From: Helicoverpa zea
Taxonomy: Eukaryota; Arthropoda; Insecta; Lepidoptera; Noctuidae
Assembly: GCF_022581195.2 (NCBI RefSeq)
Contig: NC_061476.1
Location: 6,432,098-6,496,097 of the forward strand
DNA: 64,000 nt
Direction of reading: 5' to 3'
Shown here: in pieces, positions 47,531-58,509 of the stretch
Layout: the number at the start of each line of letters is the position of its first letter
How positions within the stretch are numbered: the first letter of the stretch is position 1
Translations under genes and position numbers: made by a program
The notes under the pieces: model-generated
The model's database searches: none
What the model was told of the DNA's origin: nothing
What the model saw: the letters and a program-made list of their open reading frames with translations, nothing else

Positions 47531-49821
47531 TAATTTGTGTATACGACTGTACCATTAAATGTAACACATCTTTCCTAGTTCTTAAAGAAAAATGTAATGC
47601 ATGACAAATTGAAAGGAATTGATGTAAAAACGTTTCTTCGTTGGATTTTGATCCTAATGTGTATTGTATTATCGATCTTTTTCGATTTAAATATAAATTG
47701 TCCCATAAAGTTTCATGAAGAGACTCGAATGTAATGTTTGTAAGCGTATTTCAAGCGAAATGCGTCTTTATTTTAATTGGGATACGGTATGGTTTTGTGG
47801 TCACGTGGTGTATTTCTTCGACTTGCTAAAAAACTAGATCAGTAGGTATATGCTGTCCTAATATTTTCTTGATACCAATATAATTCCGACTATGACTTTG
47901 CCATATATTTGCTGTCTATATTTACTCATGTTAAATGAATAATTCGGAGCTTTGACGTAATTATTTTATTTTTTATGGCTTCCGCAGCGTCCGGGATAGA
48001 CTTCGCTCACCAGGATAGAAAGTAGTCTCCCTTCATAAAAGGACACTGAAATATTTTATGAAACCGGACTAGTAGTTTCTGAGATTACCACGTCCAGGCA
48101 AATAAACTTTTCTGGTTTATAATATTACTTTAGATTATATTCAATGCCATATAATATTCGGAAATACACCACAGCGTTTGTGTGAAAAGAAAAAAAATGT
48201 TCGAATCGCTTTTGTAGATTTCGCTTGAAGCCAAAGATGTAATAAATCCTTGTGTTCAATCTCAATGAACGTTATTTTTAAACGATATCTTCATATTGTT
48301 TGTAATTACAATATATTTCGAGTTTAACGCCTCACTAAGAATATATGTCTAAGCAGGCAGTGTAGTTTTATTCATAAAAACATAATTTATTGTAACATTT
48401 ACGATATTTCATTCCCATTAAAATATTTTCAGTGATCTATAGTTAAATTAATTCAATCTCACTTGATATTAATTGCTTAGTAAACATCACTTTTAAATAT
48501 GATTTGTTATGAATAAAACTATACATTTTTATGATAAGTTGTAATAGGTTTAAGCGGTTTTCAGTTCTGTAACATACACTTACTAACTTATTTCTATGTA
48601 TATTGAAGAGTTCTTGCTAATATATATCCTTTAGTTGAAAGTTGTTAAAAAAACTTAGATTTTAAGCAATAACGCAGTTGCGTCTACATGTTGTATCATA
48701 TTAAAGTTGTTGAGAGTTGCTATCACTAAGTCACTTAATAATAGTTTTATTTAAAACATAAAACGATGAGAATGTATTTATTTATTAAATATGAATTAAC
48801 ATTCATGAGTAATTTGATGTTTTATTTTACTTTACAATCCTTATTCAATCTATAGTCGACACATTTAAAAAAATGGGGCTGCTATCAGTTAAGGTATAAC
48901 ATAAGCGAGATGGTTTATTTAGAGCCACTCAATATGATGTTCTGCTAGTTTTAATTTGGCATTGCTATTACATAAAAATAACCAAGAAAAACGTGAGTTA
49001 AATTCAAGTGACTAGGCATTCAATTGAGTCGTCAATACTACTCGAATACGTCTTATACATATACATACTTACTTGAATTGAAACACGCTTAAATGAAGTG
49101 ATGTGGCATTAACGTACTATCTTGAATTTGTAAATAAAAACCATGATTATTTTTTTCCTAAACGAAATACGCGAGAACAATAATGGGGCACATATAAAGT
49201 TTAGCAGTAAGCGGTACGTTTGTACAATTTAATTTTATTACGTATGTGCTCAGTTATAAAGCCAGAAAATTATTGCGTACTACACTCCTAGAAGACAGCG
49301 ATAGGGATGTTTCTTTATAATGCCTTTTAGTTTTGATGTTAATATAGCATTGCAATTTATTATTTTTATAACTTGCCCATACAATTTTAACCATTGTTTT
49401 TTATAAATTGCTCCATAATTTCCCAACCAAAAATACTTTGAAATCAATTCTCTCATCGGAATGTATAGGTTTAAAAGCCACAGTAGATCTGACAGCGACA
49501 CAACAGCACTTGTATGTCATCACTAAGCCGTGCTTAGCGCCGGAACGAACCCGCGACCCTTGCTATACGTACCTACGTATGTATGTAATAGAAAACGTCA
49601 TGACTTTTCTAGCCAGGTCGGGTGAAATCTGTAGAGTGGACACTGATGATTTGGTTGAAATATTTTTGGATTTATTGAACATTTTTTTTTTTTTGTAACT
49701 ATAATTATGTCAATTTCATCTCTCTATGCCTTGGCCAAGCATGAGCATGGTAAAGGATTAAAGAACCAGTAAAAAATCATTACTACTCAATCTTAATCAG
49801 GATCAGGATATAAGTGCGTAT
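47531..49821. other. intergenic DNA
   Basis: No coding signal. A dispersed moth repeat lies at 47975-48125. Near 49490-49560 a fragment contains, on the minus strand, a tRNA-like B box (GGTTCGTTCC), probably a SINE remnant. Confidence 0.5.
47975..48125 (+). repeat. dispersed repeat (family B type) fragment
   Basis: CTTCCGCAGCGTCCGGGATAG, AGGATAGAAAGTAG, ACCGGACTAGTAGTTTCTGAG and TTTATAATATTA follow the order of the family. Confidence 0.55.
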
Positions 49822-50037
49822 GTGTACAAGATGTCTCAAATGCAAGTCACAATAAATAAGTTAAGTATGAAAAGTGATAAAGGTTATGACGCATACAAAG
49901 TGTTTGTGCCACGACATAAATTAGACCAATTTCTTAATGAGAATTTTTGGCCTGAGGGCATATTGTTTAGGCGTTTTGTGGATTTCGCAAAACCCAAAGT
50001 GAAAGACAAGGAGGAAGAACACACAACCAATGGATAG
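49822..50037 (+). CDS. retrotransposon A ORF1 C-terminal remnant
   Basis: About 68 residues remain (likely from MSQMQVTINKL at 49831). The end YDAYKVFVPRHKLDQFLNEN then FWPEGILFRRF matches the closing motif I recall from ORF1 proteins of CR1-like elements. Its stop TAG (50035-50037) overlaps the ORF2 start by 8 nt (ATGGATAG), which suggests reinitiation. The N-terminal, nucleic-acid-binding part of ORF1 is missing, so the element is truncated. Confidence 0.7.
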   Translation: MYKMSQMQVTINKLSMKSDKGYDAYKVFVPRHKLDQFLNENFWPEGILFRRFVDFAKPKVKDKEEEHTTNG

Positions 50038-52864
50038 AGCAGTTATAAAAAGGTACTGTAACGTTTTAAGTTTTAATTGTAAGGGTCTTGCGCGCTCAAT
50101 GGAATGTGTGAGGAATCTTTGTAAGTCAGCGGACATCATTGCACTCCAAGAGACTTGGTTACTGCACCATGACATTCCGATACTAGGAACAATACATTCC
50201 GAGTTTTCATACACTGGGAATACAGCTGTAGACCTTTCTTCGGGAGTTTTACGTGGGCGGCCGCACGGTGGCGTCGCGCTCCTGTGGCGTAGGAGTGTAT
50301 TTCCGTGTGTGTCTGTAATTCAGTGCAAAAGTGTTCGCCTAGTGGGTATCAAGATCACAACTAGTGATAGATCTATGATAATAATATCGGTATACATGCC
50401 TACTGACGAAAGTGATAACTTAAGCGAGTTCTCAGCGTGTCTGGGTGAAATATGTGCGATTATTGACAGTGAGGATGTGGACTTAGTGTACGTCTTGGGT
50501 GATTTTAATGCGCACCCTGATAAGCCCTTTTATAAGGAGCTAGTAGAATTCTGTAGTGAACAACAACTATGTGTAGTGGACACGCAACTATTGCCTGTTG
50601 AGTCTTATACTTATATTAGTGATAGTCACGGGTGTAGGAGGTGGCTTGATCATTGTGTGACCACATTAGCGGCTAGAAAAATTATTGAAAGTGTAAAAAT
50701 TCATTATAATGTGTTTTGGTATGATCATTTGCCGATTGAAATTGTAATTAATTTAGGTAACAGCACTCCCATGATGCTTATAGATAGTTGTGTAAATAAC
50801 TGCAATGAGTTAAAAAAGGGTGTTGTATGGGGAGACCGGGAACAGTTGCAAATAGAAAATTACCATAAAATATGTCACGGTAAATTAAAATATATTGATT
50901 TTCCCGTGGAATTAAATAATTGCGCAGATAAGTTTTGTAATAATATTGAGCATAGAGGTGTCATTGATAGGTTATACCGATCTGTTCTATCAGTACTTAT
51001 AGAAGCTTCTGTGTCCAGCTATAAACGAAAACCTGTGAGGGGGCGCTATGTCACGGGTTGGAACAAACATGTTCGGGATGCTCACCAAAAGGCTAGGTTC
51101 CATTACCAGGATTGGTGTGCATATGGTAAGCCTAAGTCAGGTAAACTTTATGATGCCATGCATACCTCTAGAAAAGAATTTAAAGCAAAACTGAAGTATT
51201 GTCTTAACCATAAAGATCAGATAAAGATGGACATAATTGCAGAACATCACAAGAATAAAAAGTTTTGTCAGTTTTGGAAGTCGACAAACAAGCTAAAACC
51301 TAAAGTAAAACTCCCAGCCAGTGTGGACGGAATAAGTGCTCCCCGTGATGTGGCTAACCTATTCAAAAATCATTTTAGGGTGGCACCTCTTTTGAAGGCG
51401 GAGGAGGACGATGTGATGCTTGATGTTGAGAGTTTCGGTACTGGTGACCCGTCATTTAAAGTAACTTATGTGGAGGTCAACAAGGTTATTAAACAGATGA
51501 CGAGAGGTAAGTCGCCGGGACACGATGGTCTCAGCATCGAGCATCTGCAGAATGCGGGTACTCATCTGCCTAGGGTCTTGTCAATGTTGTTTACTTTTTG
51601 TCTTCGTCACAACTACTTACCAGACGATCTCATGAAGACCATAGTAGTACCCATTATTAAAAATAAGACCGGTGACGCATCGGATAAGGGAAATTATAGA
51701 CCTATATCTCTGGCTACGACCCTGGGTAAGGTGCTGGATGGTGTGCTTAACAGACAGTTAAGTCAGCATATCTCCCTGCACGACGCTCAATTTGGATTTC
51801 GACCTGGGCTGTCTACAGAAGCTGCAATACTGACTCTTAAGCATACTGTCCGGTACTATACCGACAGGAGAACGCCTGTGTACGCCTGCTTCCTGGACCT
51901 GTCAAAAGCATTTGACATGGTGCCATACAATGTGCTGTGGAGAAAAATGAGGCTTAACACCAAGCTACCTATGGAGGTTATAAGTTTGTTTAGATATTGG
52001 TACGACAACCAAAGCAATTATGTGAGATGGATGGGAGAATGCTCGGATGAGTATAGGATGGAATGTGGAGTAAGGCAGGGGGGATTGACCTCTCCTACTC
52101 TATTTAATTTATATGTGAATGAACTCATTGAGGAGCTCAGCAGTGCTAATGTCGGATGTTCAGTGGATGGTGTATTTATAAATAATATTAGCTATGCTGA
52201 TGATATGGTACTGCTGGGCCCCTCAGTCAGTTCCGTGAGGTCACTCTTGACCATATGTGAGCGGTATGCATTGGCCCATGGGCTCAAGTATAATGTCCAG
52301 AAGAGTGAGTTGCTAGTATTTAAGGCTGGAGCTAAAACCTACTCCGTTCCTCCGATCACACTTAATGGAACTGTCCTCAAGCAAGTGTCCAATTTTAAGT
52401 ACTTGGGTCATTGGATCAATGAAAACCTAGCCGATGATATGGACATGGAAAGGGAGCGCAGGGCATTGTCGGTAAGGGGTAACATGCTTTCTCGCAGGTT
52501 TGCACGATGCTCGCGTGACGTTAAAGTCACATTATTTAAAAGCTACTGCCAAACGTTATACACGTGCAGCCTGTGGAGCAGTTACACTAAAAAAGCCTAC
52601 AATGCTCTGCGCGTCCAATATAATAACGCGTTCAGGGGTATGTTGGGGCTCCCTTGGAGGTGCAGTGCCTCCGGTATGTTTGCGGAGCATAGCACGGACG
52701 GCTTCCAGGCGGTACTTCGTAAGAGAATGGCCTCCCTGTGGTTTCGGGTAAAGGGGAGCAGCAACACGCTTCTGAGTGTGTTGTCGGACAGAGTTGACGG
52801 CCAGATGCTCAGGCACTGGTCGTCGATGCATGTTCATAACAATAATCACTTTAAATTTTACTAA
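50030..52864 (+). CDS. retrotransposon A ORF2: AP endonuclease and reverse transcriptase
   Basis: A 944-residue intact frame. The N-terminal apurinic-type endonuclease has N16 in LSFNCKGL, E41 in ALQETWL, RPHGGVALLW, VYVLGDFNAHPD, RRWLDHCVT and the final YDHLPIEI. The reverse transcriptase follows, about residues 480-750: GKSPGHDGLSIEHL, NYRPISLATTLGKVL, AQFGFRPGLSTEAAI, CFLDLSKAFDMVPY, VRQGGLTSPTLFNLYVNEL and the catalytic SYADDMVL at Y722-D725. The C-terminal part has YTCSLWSSYTKKAYNALRVQYN. It nicks the target DNA and copies the element RNA. No stop or frameshift, so the insertion is probably young. Confidence 0.95.
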   Translation: MDRAVIKRYCNVLSFNCKGLARSMECVRNLCKSADIIALQETWLLHHDIPILGTIHSEFSYTGNTAVDLSSGVLRGRPHGGVALLWRRSVFPCVSVIQCKSVRLVGIKITTSDRSMIIISVYMPTDESDNLSEFSACLGEICAIIDSEDVDLVYVLGDFNAHPDKPFYKELVEFCSEQQLCVVDTQLLPVESYTYISDSHGCRRWLDHCVTTLAARKIIESVKIHYNVFWYDHLPIEIVINLGNSTPMMLIDSCVNNCNELKKGVVWGDREQLQIENYHKICHGKLKYIDFPVELNNCADKFCNNIEHRGVIDRLYRSVLSVLIEASVSSYKRKPVRGRYVTGWNKHVRDAHQKARFHYQDWCAYGKPKSGKLYDAMHTSRKEFKAKLKYCLNHKDQIKMDIIAEHHKNKKFCQFWKSTNKLKPKVKLPASVDGISAPRDVANLFKNHFRVAPLLKAEEDDVMLDVESFGTGDPSFKVTYVEVNKVIKQMTRGKSPGHDGLSIEHLQNAGTHLPRVLSMLFTFCLRHNYLPDDLMKTIVVPIIKNKTGDASDKGNYRPISLATTLGKVLDGVLNRQLSQHISLHDAQFGFRPGLSTEAAILTLKHTVRYYTDRRTPVYACFLDLSKAFDMVPYNVLWRKMRLNTKLPMEVISLFRYWYDNQSNYVRWMGECSDEYRMECGVRQGGLTSPTLFNLYVNELIEELSSANVGCSVDGVFINNISYADDMVLLGPSVSSVRSLLTICERYALAHGLKYNVQKSELLVFKAGAKTYSVPPITLNGTVLKQVSNFKYLGHWINENLADDMDMERERRALSVRGNMLSRRFARCSRDVKVTLFKSYCQTLYTCSLWSSYTKKAYNALRVQYNNAFRGMLGLPWRCSASGMFAEHSTDGFQAVLRKRMASLWFRVKGSSNTLLSVLSDRVDGQMLRHWSSMHVHNNNHFKFY

Positions 52865-52966
52865 CATAGAATTTTAAGTTTCTCATTTTACTAACATAAT
52901 ATGGACTGTGTACTGTTGTGTGTGCTTAGTCTGAAATAAATATTTTCAATTTCAATTTCAATTTCT

Positions 52967-55190
52967 TAATAGTAACTTAGATAACATGATCTAAAATTAA
53001 AATATCACTACTAGGTATATAATTTTGCATATATTTCAAAATATGTGACGCTTAATGCGCAGTCCGTATTGCATTGAGTTTAAATGGTTAACGGCAAAGT
53101 TTTCTGCATTGCATCTCGAGAATTGGAAAAACCTATTTCATCAAGCCATTCACTTTTATAAATTCGCACCCACCTGTATTATTCCAAAAAAATATTCTAC
53201 CACAAAAAGTGGAACTTCTACAAAAAACTTTTCACACCGACCACTCCACATATTTCCTTATTCCGGCCAGCTAAGCTGCTCCACGATCGCTCAGTCCAGT
53301 ACAGGTGACCACGTGACGATAGCTACAGCCTTCAGCGGGAAACGACTTTCACAATAAATTCAATTAAAATTATATATTCCCATGTGTCGATGAAAATTGT
53401 GAAATTGGGAGTTAAAGGTAAGTTTTTTTTTAAATATTTATTTTTGTATTTTATGTTTTTTTTTTGGGTAGATAGTTAATAGTATTAATGAAATAAGTAT
53501 CTGTAAAGATTTAAAACGCTGAATTGTTATGACAACTTATTAGAATTAACAAAAAAACTTACGATATCAAGCAGTCTATTATGTAGAAAAGTAAAACTTA
53601 ATATTCTTCAGTATCTATATTACAGGTAAATTTCCCAAACCTAATACAAATATTGTGGTCTTAAGCAGACAAAAACATAAAAAAAATTGGTACCTAATTT
53701 TATTGTGCAGATAAAAATTATTTCAGATTTTTCAATCATCGGCCCAAGATAGATTAGTATCTATTCTGCACCTAATATCTTAAATGATTCAAACCCATAT
53801 CATCTAATTTTGATGTTAATAAAGTACATTATAAGTTATTGTTTTTATATTCTAATTAAACTTGAAAAAAGAAGAAGACAGAAGTACCAAAAATATTGAA
53901 CATATTGAACAGCAGCTAACCATGGGTATATCTCTAAATCCCGACGTGCTAGTGCGACTTTATGTTCTGGACTTCGATTACGTATCAAATACTCTACAAG
54001 AAATGATATATTTCACCTTTGCACCAAAAATGCTGTTGACCAGTGTTATTATTCTTGAAATATATTCAGTGTTACATGATTTATTTTAAAAACATATTTT
54101 CCAACTATTTATCTCCATACACTAAAGTTTATTGCCTGATCTTACTCAAAATTGGTTTTAATTACCCATTTTCTGTCTATTTGGCAAAGGTTCACCCTGT
54201 TACACATTTTCCGTTATAATAATCAATTTTTCACTATAAGTACTCAAAACGGTTATCACAACACAAGAAACTTGATGAGTGATCCAACATAAAACAAAAA
54301 AAACACACTTAAAACACTCAAACATTGAAATTCACTTATAATTTCAATGACCACAAAACTTTTTAAATTCACCACAACGTCAAACACTATTTACTAACAT
54401 TTCCGAACGCCTCCCGCCAATTTCGCTGTCAAAACTTCAAACTTTTCGGCGGCAATGGCGTTCCACGATACGCACTAAACCGCCTAGTTGCAACCAGTCA
54501 ATGGGAGGGAATAGAACACAAATTATACTCATTTAGTGGTAATTTAATAAACTTAACTAAATTATAGGCATTTAATTCAATTTAAGTGAGTCGCCGTCGC
54601 TGGCTTGAGGTCAACCACCTCGTGTTATGTTACGTACGAGGTTATTAATGCGACAATAATGATTTTCTTGGAACGCATTTTAATATTTTGGTTTAATGAA
54701 CGTTGATTTTTAAATATGTGCTCTTTTTGGTATTTCGAGCGCATTGCACTGGATCGTAATTACAATTTGAATAAAGTTTTCAATTTGTGATAATTATGTA
54801 TGTATTTCCAAGAAACGTTTTCATTATTCTCATAAAATAACTGTGAAGTTTTAAGAATATCGTTACAGTTTAGCTTAAAAATTATTTAAATTGTACACAA
54901 AAAAATGGATGGTAAAAGATTGGAGTTTCCTTGATTAGATAGATTTTAATACATTGTTTCATCACTATTCAGCGGCATATGTACTGCTACGTTAGATACG
55001 CACAATTACTATCCTTCACGTATATCATAAGGTATATCACATTGGTTCTTGCTAAGTTCTCTTACAAGCCAATGAAATAAATTCATGCAACTATAACATC
55101 TTTATTGACCTGTGTTCAACTATTGACTAATTTTAAAATAAACTGAAGCTATCTAATATGCAAGTTGGTATGGATTTTAGCAAGCCTTGC
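52967..55190. other. intergenic DNA between retrotransposon A and the next repeat
   Basis: Mostly AT-rich without recognised genes. Two spots differ: a GC-richer open frame ending at a TAA that is part of AATAAA (53055-53357, unrecognised), and a promoter-like patch at 54400-54500. Confidence 0.5.
54400..54500. promoter_or_regulatory. possible promoter with E2F-type site
   Basis: TCCCGCCAA at 54412-54420 is a textbook E2F-type word (TTGGCGGGA on the minus strand), and CGGCGGCAATGGCG follows at about 54449. This 100 bp is much GC-richer than its surroundings. On the minus strand it is followed by T-rich, 5'UTR-like sequence and a short open frame ending in a GTAAGA donor. Confidence 0.35.
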
Positions 55191-55194
55191 ACAC

Positions 55195-55265
55195 TCTTTG
55201 CTACACACTGACCCCCCAACATAGTTGGGAGAAAAAAGGTTCGGGAGATGATGATGATGTACCTA
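55195..55265 (-). repeat. family A SINE tail, reversed copy
   Basis: CCCCCAACATAGTTGGGAGAAAAAAGGTTCGGGAGATGATGATG is a tail piece facing the larger copy that follows; together they form an imperfect palindrome. Confidence 0.75.
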
Positions 55266-55276
55266 AAAGTAAACCT

Positions 55277-55670
55277 CCCGTCTTTCATCCTCCGAGCCTT
55301 ATTCCCAACTATGTTGGGGTCGGCTTCCAGTCTAACCGGATTCAGCTGAGTACCAGTGCTTTACAAGAAGCGACTGCCTATCTGACCTCCTTAACCCAGT
55401 TACCCGGGCAACCCGATACTCCTTGGTTAGACTGGTGTCAGACTTACTGGCTTCTGACTACCCGTAACGACTGCCAAGGATGTTCAATGACAGCCGGGAC
55501 CTACAGTTTAACGTGCCATCCGAAACACAGCCAATGGTGTCTAAGATATACTTAGAAAGTACATACAAACTTAGAAAAGTTGCATTGGTACTTGCCTAAC
55601 CTGGGATCGAACCCACGCCCTCATACTTGAGAGGCTGGTCCTTTACCCACTAGGCCACCACGACTTTCAA
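55277..55670 (-). mobile_element. near-complete tRNA-derived SINE (family A)
   Basis: Read on the minus strand the element starts at about 55670 with a tRNA-like head: TGGCCTAGTGGGTAAAGG (A box) and GGTTCGATCCC (B box, about 55609-55619). The body follows and the end is CCCCAACATAGTTGGG...GGATGA. It shows that the family A fragments elsewhere in the window are parts of one tRNA-derived SINE. It ends about 80 bp before the next start codon. Confidence 0.85.
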
Positions 55671-55748
55671 TGGTCATTTAATTAGTGGATACACTAAATT
55701 GATTTTCAAATCGGTGAGTATCTTCATTAATTAGTATTGTTCATTAAG

Positions 55749-55876
55749 ATGGAGGAATCCTTGGACGGTCGTGACGGCAGCGCGGGTGCCAGCGGCTTCG
55801 ACTCGGCAGCCATTTTGAATGATGACGTTTCACCCACTACAAGTTTCTGCTACAATATACCTAATTTGTTTAATAG
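55749..55876 (+). CDS. unidentified gene, coding exon 1
   Basis: ATG at 55749-55751, 42 codons plus AG, donor GTAAGT. The GC-rich, well-biased codons contrast with the flanks. An upstream untranslated exon is possible, since ATTAAG directly before the ATG could be an acceptor. Confidence 0.7.
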
Positions 55877-58081
55877 GTAAGTTTAGAAATAGTTAATTAA
55901 GAATATCGAACTATAATTTATGATATTTAATCACTCACTAGCTGAACTAAGGGTAAAAAGTTAAGTTATTCTAATGTTTATCTAGGTTGGCAATGAATAG
56001 TCCCAAGTTTCATCAGAATCCATCCAGTACCTACCTAGTTTTTGACAATAAGGAATACCAAAAATCCACATACAAACTACTACGTTTATAATATTCCTAA
56101 CCGTTTCCCGCATCTTGAGGAAACCTGGACTATATAGTCTGAAATCACCAACCCGCAGTGAGCAAGCGTGGTGATTAATGCTCTTCCCTTCTACCTACGT
56201 GTGAGAGGAGGCCGCAGCCCAGCAGTGGGTCGATAAAAAGGCTGTGACAGTAACAGTTTCCCGCGGCTTAGGCCGCGTCCATGGGAATAACTTCACACTT
56301 CCGCATATGTAAAAAGGATCAAAACCAATACCAAATACCTAAGTAGTACTTAGTAAATTCTTCCTCGATAAATGGGCTATCGAGACAGAATATAGGGCTC
56401 ACCTAATACTGAAATATTTTTAAAAATGTAGCAGTAATCAAATTCATCTTTACAATATTACTACCAATACATACTTAAATGTTTTACTATGATAGTCATA
56501 ATAACCTACAAAGCTCCTAGAATAAGCGTGATCAAGTTACATGCAATTCACGATTCTCGTATTTGTCTTATATACGTAACGAAGTGACTTTTTTCACCTC
56601 TTGTCTTATATACCCTTGACTTCAAATACTTTCAGTATTTTATCACAGTTTGCCTTGAACTTGGCTTGCCTCCATGTTTTTTCTATGACCTTAGCTATTA
56701 CATACAAAGGCATAGACATAGCCGAATTATACAGTGCTTTTTTATCTACTTGTAAAGTAAGATTCAAAAGTCTTGGAAAAGCATTGGAATTTTTATAGTT
56801 ATGGACATAGATTTTTTAAATATTGAATTTTAATGTATTTATCTTAGGTCCATTAAATAAAATATTATTTCAATTTGGTTTAGTTTATTACGATTTGCCT
56901 TTTACTCCGTCTTTTGTTGTGTTACTACCTACAACTACATTAATAGATTTTCGTGTGATTAATCCTGTTATAAATATTTGGACGTGTAGAACTGTAGGTA
57001 TCTGAGATGTGTTGGTATTTTTTATAGGTAATTAGGGTGAGGAGGTCAGATAGACAGCTGCTTAAACAAAAAAATGTTTCGTGTAATATGCATCCCGTTG
57101 GTCTGAAAGCTGAAAAAGACAGGGTTAAGAGAATGTTTTTATTATAGTATTTTTTTTACAGAATAATCTTTTATCTTCTCCAAGGTAACAGTAATAAACT
57201 ATTTCTCCATATATTCCAGCCTAGGCCCCGGCTCAGTACTATGCGAGCGAGCTGACACGGAACCCAGTGAGACTTACACCCCCACCGCCGAACCCTCGGA
57301 CGAGACAGCTGACCACCAGCAGTTTGAAGATGACGAGGAATACTCACCTAAATCTAGTAAGAAAAAGAATTTTGTGGCCATTTTTATTGGTTACTGATAA
57401 AGTCCCCGATAGCCTGTCAGGAACTAATCTGACTGATCAACTATAACTTTAGGTTTTACAGTATCAATATCTGATAGAAATTATAAGCATCTGGTATTTA
57501 ATAGGTATATTTTTTTATGAAACAGCGAGAAACAAATGAATTTCAGTATATAATAGTGCGTTTCTTAGTAACAATTATATTGTATGAAATAATAGAGAAT
57601 TTTTCGTATGTTTTCGATATAGGTATCGCCAATCCAGTTGTCAGTATTCTGGAGTCAATTACATAATACATAACTCTGGGAATGAATTTATTATCATTTT
57701 CATTGGCATTTTAAATACGAGATCAAATAAATAAAATTATTATTAATTGAAAGTTTTATTTGAACATAACTATTAACTCCTAGTACTGTTTGCACTTAAT
57801 AAATGTGTTAGATAAATAGACGTTAAGAATATAATATTATCCCGCGGTTTCACCCGCGTACCGAGATAGAATATGGCCTATGTTACTCGGAGATAATGTA
57901 GTTCCTAAGGAGCAAAAGGATTTTTCAAAATCGGTCGAGGAGTTTCGTGTACAAACAAGTGTACAAATCTTTCCTCTTTATAATATTAGTGTAGATTAGT
58001 AAAGAGAAATAAAATTTTAATATTGTGTATTTTTTCAGATGCCAAAGGAGATTTACCAAAGCGGAAACAAAGGCGGTATAG
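55749..58081 (+). CDS. unidentified acidic, probably nuclear protein; first three coding exons (partial gene)
   Basis: Exons 55749-55876, 57220-57356 and 58039-58081 join in phase (AG|C Ser, A|AT Asn) with donors GTAAGT, GTAAGA and GTATAT and acceptors TTCCAG and TTTCAG. The product starts MEESLDGRDGSAGASGFDSA, then an acidic/Thr-Pro part (TEPSETYTPTAEPSDETAD, EDDEEYSPKS) and a basic PKRKQRRYR that looks like a nuclear localisation signal. I do not recognise the protein. A possible zinc-finger exon follows at 58510, which would suggest a DNA-binding factor. The rest of the gene would lie beyond the LINE at 58.6-63.5 kb. Function not assigned. Confidence 0.65.
56195..56420 (+). repeat. dispersed repeat pieces in the intron of the unidentified gene
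   Basis: 56200-56250 has GTGTGAGAGGAGGCCGCAGCCCAGCAGTGGG like the piece near 38720. 56258-56400 has TTTCCCGCGGCTTAGGCCGCGTCC and TTCCTCGATAAATGGGCTATCG, matching 7740-7760. Confidence 0.65.
57220..57356 (+). CDS. unidentified gene, coding exon 2
   Basis: Acceptor TTCCAG, donor GTAAGA. Encodes SLGPGSVLCERADTEPSE... and EDDEEYSPKS; phase 2 in, phase 1 out. Confidence 0.72.
57838..57998 (-). repeat. dispersed repeat (family B)
   Basis: CCCGCGGTTTCACCCGCG, GGCCTATGTTACTCGGAGATAATGTAG and TTTATAATATTAGTGTAG: reverse orientation to the copy at 31619. Confidence 0.75.
58039..58081 (+). CDS. unidentified gene, coding exon 3 (43 nt)
   Basis: Acceptor TTTTTCAG, donor GTATAT. Encodes NAKGDLPKRKQRRY plus two bases. 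The basic cluster fits a nuclear signal placed before a DNA-binding domain. Confidence 0.6.
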
Positions 58082-58144
58082 GTATATACACTTTTATATC
58101 CATTCGTTTCAGAAATGATATTCTGAAGGCAAGATTTAGACTTT

Positions 58145-58295
58145 ATTTAGATTTTTCTTATATTGGGATCGGCTTCCAGTCTAATTGAATACAGATGAGT
58201 ACCAGTGTTTTATATGGAGCGACTGACCATCTGACCTCTTACGACCTGGGGGCCCCTTGGTAAGTCTGGCAGTCAGGCTTTCAGGCTTCCTACTG
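58145..58295 (+). repeat. family A SINE fragment
   Basis: TTGGGATCGGCTTCCAGTCTAATTG, GAGTACCAGTGTTTTATATGGAGCGACTG, CATCTGACC. Diverged copy in the intron after exon 3 of the unidentified gene. Confidence 0.7.
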
Positions 58296-58509
58296 ACCAT
58301 TTCCTATAAATGTGAGATTGGAACAATAGTGTGAATTTGACCATATAAATCCAGTTTCCAGTTAGTGGTGGACCAAACTAACAATTATTATTGCAAACGC
58401 TCTTCCCCCCGGACCGCCACAAGGTGTAGACGTGTGTTGGACCCCACATAAAGTTATAAATAAATTAAAAACTAAATATTAAATCAAATTAAATTCAGTG
58501 CAATACTAG

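Larger units (their letters stand above)
49822..52966 (+). mobile_element. 5'-truncated non-LTR retrotransposon A (CR1/Rex1-like group)
   Basis: The tail of ORF1, then an intact ORF2 and a short 3'UTR ending in AATAAATATTTTCAATTTCAATTTCAATTTC, i.e. a (TTTCAA)n tail rather than poly(A). The 5' boundary is not visible; the start given is the start of the open ORF1 tail. No target duplication could be identified. The clade call is tentative. Confidence 0.85.

Noticed and set aside
55603..55668. tRNA gene suggested by A and B boxes
   Set aside because: No acceptor stem closes and the sequence continues into the family A body, so it is a SINE head, not a working tRNA.
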